Below are positions 30,801 through 32,089 of a DNA stretch of 32,089 bases, piece after piece. The DNA is taken from assembly GCA_903859815.1 (NCBI GenBank), contig CAIOOA010000167.1, forward strand, positions 1 to 32,089. The letters are read 5' to 3'. The stretch is from an uncultured Methylococcaceae bacterium (GTDB lineage: Bacteria > Pseudomonadota > Gammaproteobacteria > Methylococcales > Methylococcaceae). The position numbers were made by a program, and so were the translations under genes. Positions within the stretch are counted from its first letter, which is position 1; every line of letters starts with the position of its first letter. Below the pieces are notes generated by a model. The model saw only the letters and a program-made list of their open reading frames with translations. It searched no databases and was not told where the DNA came from.

Positions 30801-31553
30801 ATGGATGGCAAGGCCAAGTTGTGGCAAGTGCAAGCCGATGGCAAGCAATTGACCCTGCTGCACACCTTGGAAGCTCATACGGATGTAGTCCACGCCGTCG
30901 CCTTCTCCCCGGATGGTCGCCAACTGGCCACCGCCGGCTATGATGGCAACATTGGTTTGTTTGATGTCGCCACTGGCAAGGGGCGAATGATTCCCGCTCA
31001 TAAGGATGGGGTCCTGAGCGTAGCATTCAATCTGCAAGATGGAAGACTATTGAGTGCCGGAGATGATGGTCAGCTATTGTTGTGGGATTTGAATCAGGCC
31101 AATCCCGTTCCTGAACATATTGCACAAGCCCAAGACATGCCTTTATGGGCCAGCTTCAGCTCTGATGGGCAGCAAATCGCCGCCGTAGGCCGGGAACTCG
31201 TCGTTTCTTTATATGATCACACCAAACCCGGCATTAAACAACTGGTGGGTCATGAACAGACGGTTTTTCGGGCCATCTACAGCCCGGATGGCCATCAACT
31301 CGCCACGGTCAGTGGGGACATGACCGTTCGTTTGTGGGATTTGGACAGCCAGAGCCAACTGTTCACGCTGCGTTTGCCGACAGAAATTAAAAATAATAAT
31401 AGTCCACTCTGGGATTTCGACTTCCGCTGCATCAACGGCGAGTGTTGGATCGCCGTGCCGCTGGTGGTAGGCCGCGTGGCGCTGTATCGGTTCCCTTACG
31501 ATCATCTGCCCAAGAACTTTGCCACCACTACCGATCAGCCGGAAAATCCTTGA
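27849..31553 (+). CDS. nSTAND NTPase with fourteen WD40 blades, putative sensor
   Basis: The product has 1234 residues. N-terminal PYPGLRPFEAYESEIFFGRDGH (about 10-32) is the usual nSTAND1 lead-in. Walker A is GPSGCGKS (49-56) and Walker B is LVLVDQFEEIF (159-169). A winged-helix-like region ends with the family motif HEALIRQW (about 402). A charged coiled coil (about 510-550) leads to WD40 blades from about 614 to 1220; I count fourteen, with SPDGxxLAxxxxDxxxxhWD repeats, enough for two seven-bladed propellers. STAND proteins oligomerise on ligand sensing and release an effector, here presumably the coupled TIR protein. The ATG at 27849 lies inside the end of the TIR gene. Confidence 0.93.
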   Translation: MFEYRPVNAPYPGLRPFEAYESEIFFGRDGHTDRLLEILQREHFLAVIGPSGCGKSSLVRAGLLPGLASGALGTGSHWRLALLRPGAQPMLSLAQSLLGTFALGHELVGKDRMPKDAEDVTVETALIAAELRRGWEGLTGLVQTATTRQEGTAEPFNLLVLVDQFEEIFTYVKTGVGTDTEAETFVNLLLAARAHPEARVYVALTMRTDFLGQCVDFEELPEAINRAQYLTPRLNRKELGLAITGPAQVFGGEVETGLANELIESIHQNSDQLPILQHALARMWREAERVNKESPLIDANIANSNEVGGVKGALNRHANEVLESLTPDERELAEQLFRAITEPHKSGGEDVRRPQTLAAIAAWAGVSAESLKPVIEAFAKPEVSFLHYGRELKDNSVIDLTHEALIRQWETLKAWVAEESRRGVGYQRVATRANEYQLGINGLLTGGDLARAMEWWNPNSTVLPVHDDPAKPFALWQPTPNWAQRYSEKKDLELIAEFEQVRQFLIDSRDAEQRQREAKQKRLEAEAERERQRADKERQLADEARAAKRERTISLFDSQLTHGSLLARVEDYAGARQVLTETAALDADIDPSRHHARNLLAGYIDIMGGQVEQIYTGSGAALVGGAKLSPDGKLLAAAGERSTLVLFDAISGKLVQRLQGHDPNAGNFFGSVRSVVFDPQGRWLFSGGDDQRIIRWSLPKGEKLGEWQAPAEVNSLALSPDGTTLASGLRGGSQQIMLWNVADGKIIRSLDGHTSSIGQSNGLAFSPDGKRLASASADKTARVWDWQKGKSLFTMQSHHGRVQAVAFSPDGKILATSGNDQQIILWDAETGHLLRSLQGHKNIVFGLAFNQDGSQLLSASRDNTLRLWDVVSGTTQHVYQGHQAGLTSVSVLNGKIYTASNDGTVRRWSLTTPEQWLWERGGSPQSTALLPDGKLLAVGMKEGNLLIFSLPDGEKLLDQEDAHSNDGINRIAFNGDGSLLATAGMDGKAKLWQVQADGKQLTLLHTLEAHTDVVHAVAFSPDGRQLATAGYDGNIGLFDVATGKGRMIPAHKDGVLSVAFNLQDGRLLSAGDDGQLLLWDLNQANPVPEHIAQAQDMPLWASFSSDGQQIAAVGRELVVSLYDHTKPGIKQLVGHEQTVFRAIYSPDGHQLATVSGDMTVRLWDLDSQSQLFTLRLPTEIKNNNSPLWDFDFRCINGECWIAVPLVVGRVALYRFPYDHLPKNFATTTDQPENP

Positions 31554-31566
31554 GCTAGTGCCGCAA

Positions 31567-31670
31567 CTCAGCAATTCTCATTTTGGCGAATTCGAAGTGT
31601 GGGCTATGTGCGCATTTCAAAAAACTTTCCGTTTATCGCTAAGCTTGGAGCGCACCGTAGCCCACCATCG
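31567..31670 (-). repeat. Inverted partner of the left-flank MITE-like element
   Basis: These 104 bases match the reverse complement of 26631-26734 without gaps, with 93 of 104 bases identical by eye. Shared runs include CTCATTTTGGCGAA and AAGCTTGGAGCGCACCGTAG. It begins 14 bases after the nSTAND stop, so the two-gene operon is bracketed by the pair. Confidence 0.88.
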
Positions 31671-31683
31671 AAGTCCCGCCGCC

Positions 31684-31816
31684 TACGCAAGCCCCTCCCC
31701 CCTTGGGGGAGGGATTTAGGGAGAGGTGTATTTGGGTTGATTACAAATAGCTTGTTGTGTCATCAACCATCCCAAGACCCTCTCCCCCTGCCCCTCCCCC
31801 TGCGAGGGGGAGGGGA
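31684..31816. repeat. CT-rich palindromic repeat
   Basis: CCCCTCCCCCCTTGGGGGAGGG at the left, GGGAGAGG near 31719-31726, CCCTCTCCC near 31778-31786 and CCCCTCCCCCTGCGAGGGGGAGGGG at the right form nested inverted repeats. This is a widespread style of intergenic palindrome in proteobacterial genomes; it is non-coding here. Confidence 0.7.
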
Positions 31817-31949
31817 GTTAAAACAATAGTTTGCAAGTTGTGTAGATAACTTTAGCCAGTGGGGTGGGTTGCCTTATCTGTCTATTGATCTCACTTCAGC
31901 GGTAATAATTCGTCGATGAAGCGCGGGAGCCATGCAAAAGAAAAAGCGC

Positions 31950-31984
31950 AAAAAAAACCCCCGGACCTTGCGGTCGGGGGGTTT
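31950..31984 (-). terminator. Rho-independent terminator of the rRNA operon
   Basis: On the minus strand the stem AAACCCCCCGACC pairs with GGTCCGGGGGTTT (one mismatch) around GCAA, followed by a run of eight T residues. It lies about eight bases after the 5S rRNA 3' end. Confidence 0.9.
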
Positions 31985-31992
31985 GGGTTGGG

Positions 31993-32089
31993 TGCCTGGC
32001 AGTGCCCTACTTTCGCATGGGGGTCCACACTATCATCGGCGCTGGGCGGTTTCACTTCCGAGGTCGGGATGGGATCGGGTGGTGCCCGC
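31993..32089 (-). rRNA. rrf: 5S ribosomal RNA, 3' part (runs off the window)
   Basis: The reverse complement contains CCATCCCGACCTCGGAAGTG, then AAACCGCCCAGCGCCGATGATAGT, and ends GTAGGGCACTGCCAGGCA, which is the conserved 5S pattern including the loop C/B region and the terminal-helix 3' strand. About 97 of some 115 bases are present; the 5' end lies beyond the window. With the terminator just downstream, this is the distal end of an rRNA operon transcribed leftwards. Confidence 0.96.

Larger units (their letters stand above)
31554..31992. other. Gene-free region between the nSTAND gene and the rRNA operon
   Basis: The 439 bases hold two repeats (31567-31670 and 31684-31816) and a terminator (31950-31984). 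Between 31817 and 31949 I see no ORF, RNA or clear promoter. Short open frames across the repeats are translations of repeat DNA. Confidence 0.6.

Noticed and set aside
31519-31829. Short plus-strand ORFs after the nSTAND gene
   Set aside because: They translate the inverted repeat and the CT-rich palindrome; the same peptide (SNSHFGE...) appears at the left repeat copy, so it is repeat DNA rather than a gene.

Overview
The window looks like a gammaproteobacterial chromosome of intermediate GC. Typical gammaproteobacterial housekeeping genes are present (dusA, folE, hemH, mrcB/PBP1b with a UB2H-like segment, metG, a YbbO-like SDR, a full rnf/rsx cluster). The many short dispersed palindromic repeats suggest a free-living lineage with a repeat-rich genome. 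I cannot name the genus from sequence alone.

Layout. (1) 173-3227: an Fn3-domain protein of unknown role, a twin hairpin, then three secreted proteins of unknown function. (2) 3228-5465: a toxin-antitoxin-like island: a PIN toxin remnant, two paralogous small partner ORFs, a DUF4258/DUF2283 pair and hicBA. The modules are separated by five copies of one palindromic repeat family, one of them joined to an attC-like 58-bp hairpin. (3) 5546-9863: hinT (minus), a universal stress protein, and a six-PAS diguanylate cyclase with intact GGDEF and I-site. (4) 9865-13078: dusA, folE, hemH and a DUF2380 secreted protein. (5) 13289-17525: mrcB, a PD-(D/E)XK-like protein and an SDR. (6) 17635-25871, minus strand: the Rnf electron-transport operon rsxA-B-C-D-G-E, with a glycerophosphodiester phosphodiesterase gene inserted between rsxG and rsxE, then metG. 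A well-spaced promoter with an upstream 18-bp palindrome precedes rsxA. (7) 25981-26803: repeats, including eleven 21-bp tandem units that encode a heptapeptide repeat broken by one in-frame amber codon. (8) 26804-31553: a two-gene operon encoding a tandem-TIR protein and a 1234-aa nSTAND NTPase with 14 WD40 blades, flanked by inverted 104-bp copies of a dispersed repeat. (9) 31684-32089: a CT-rich palindromic repeat, a terminator, and the 3' part of a 5S rRNA gene on the minus strand, which is the end of an rRNA operon.

The most interesting locus is the TIR / nSTAND-WD40 pair. It has the make-up of a sensor-effector immunity system: the propellers would sense, the STAND NTPase would switch, and the TIR NADase would execute. 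Sensor and effector are on separate, translationally coupled genes, and a second TIR-like domain appears catalytically degenerate. The inverted flanking repeats suggest that the module could move or flip as a cassette. The second region of interest is the TA island, where the repeat-gene-repeat layout resembles an integron or repeat-mediated cassette array, although no integrase is visible. The gdpd gene inside the rnf operon is a third.
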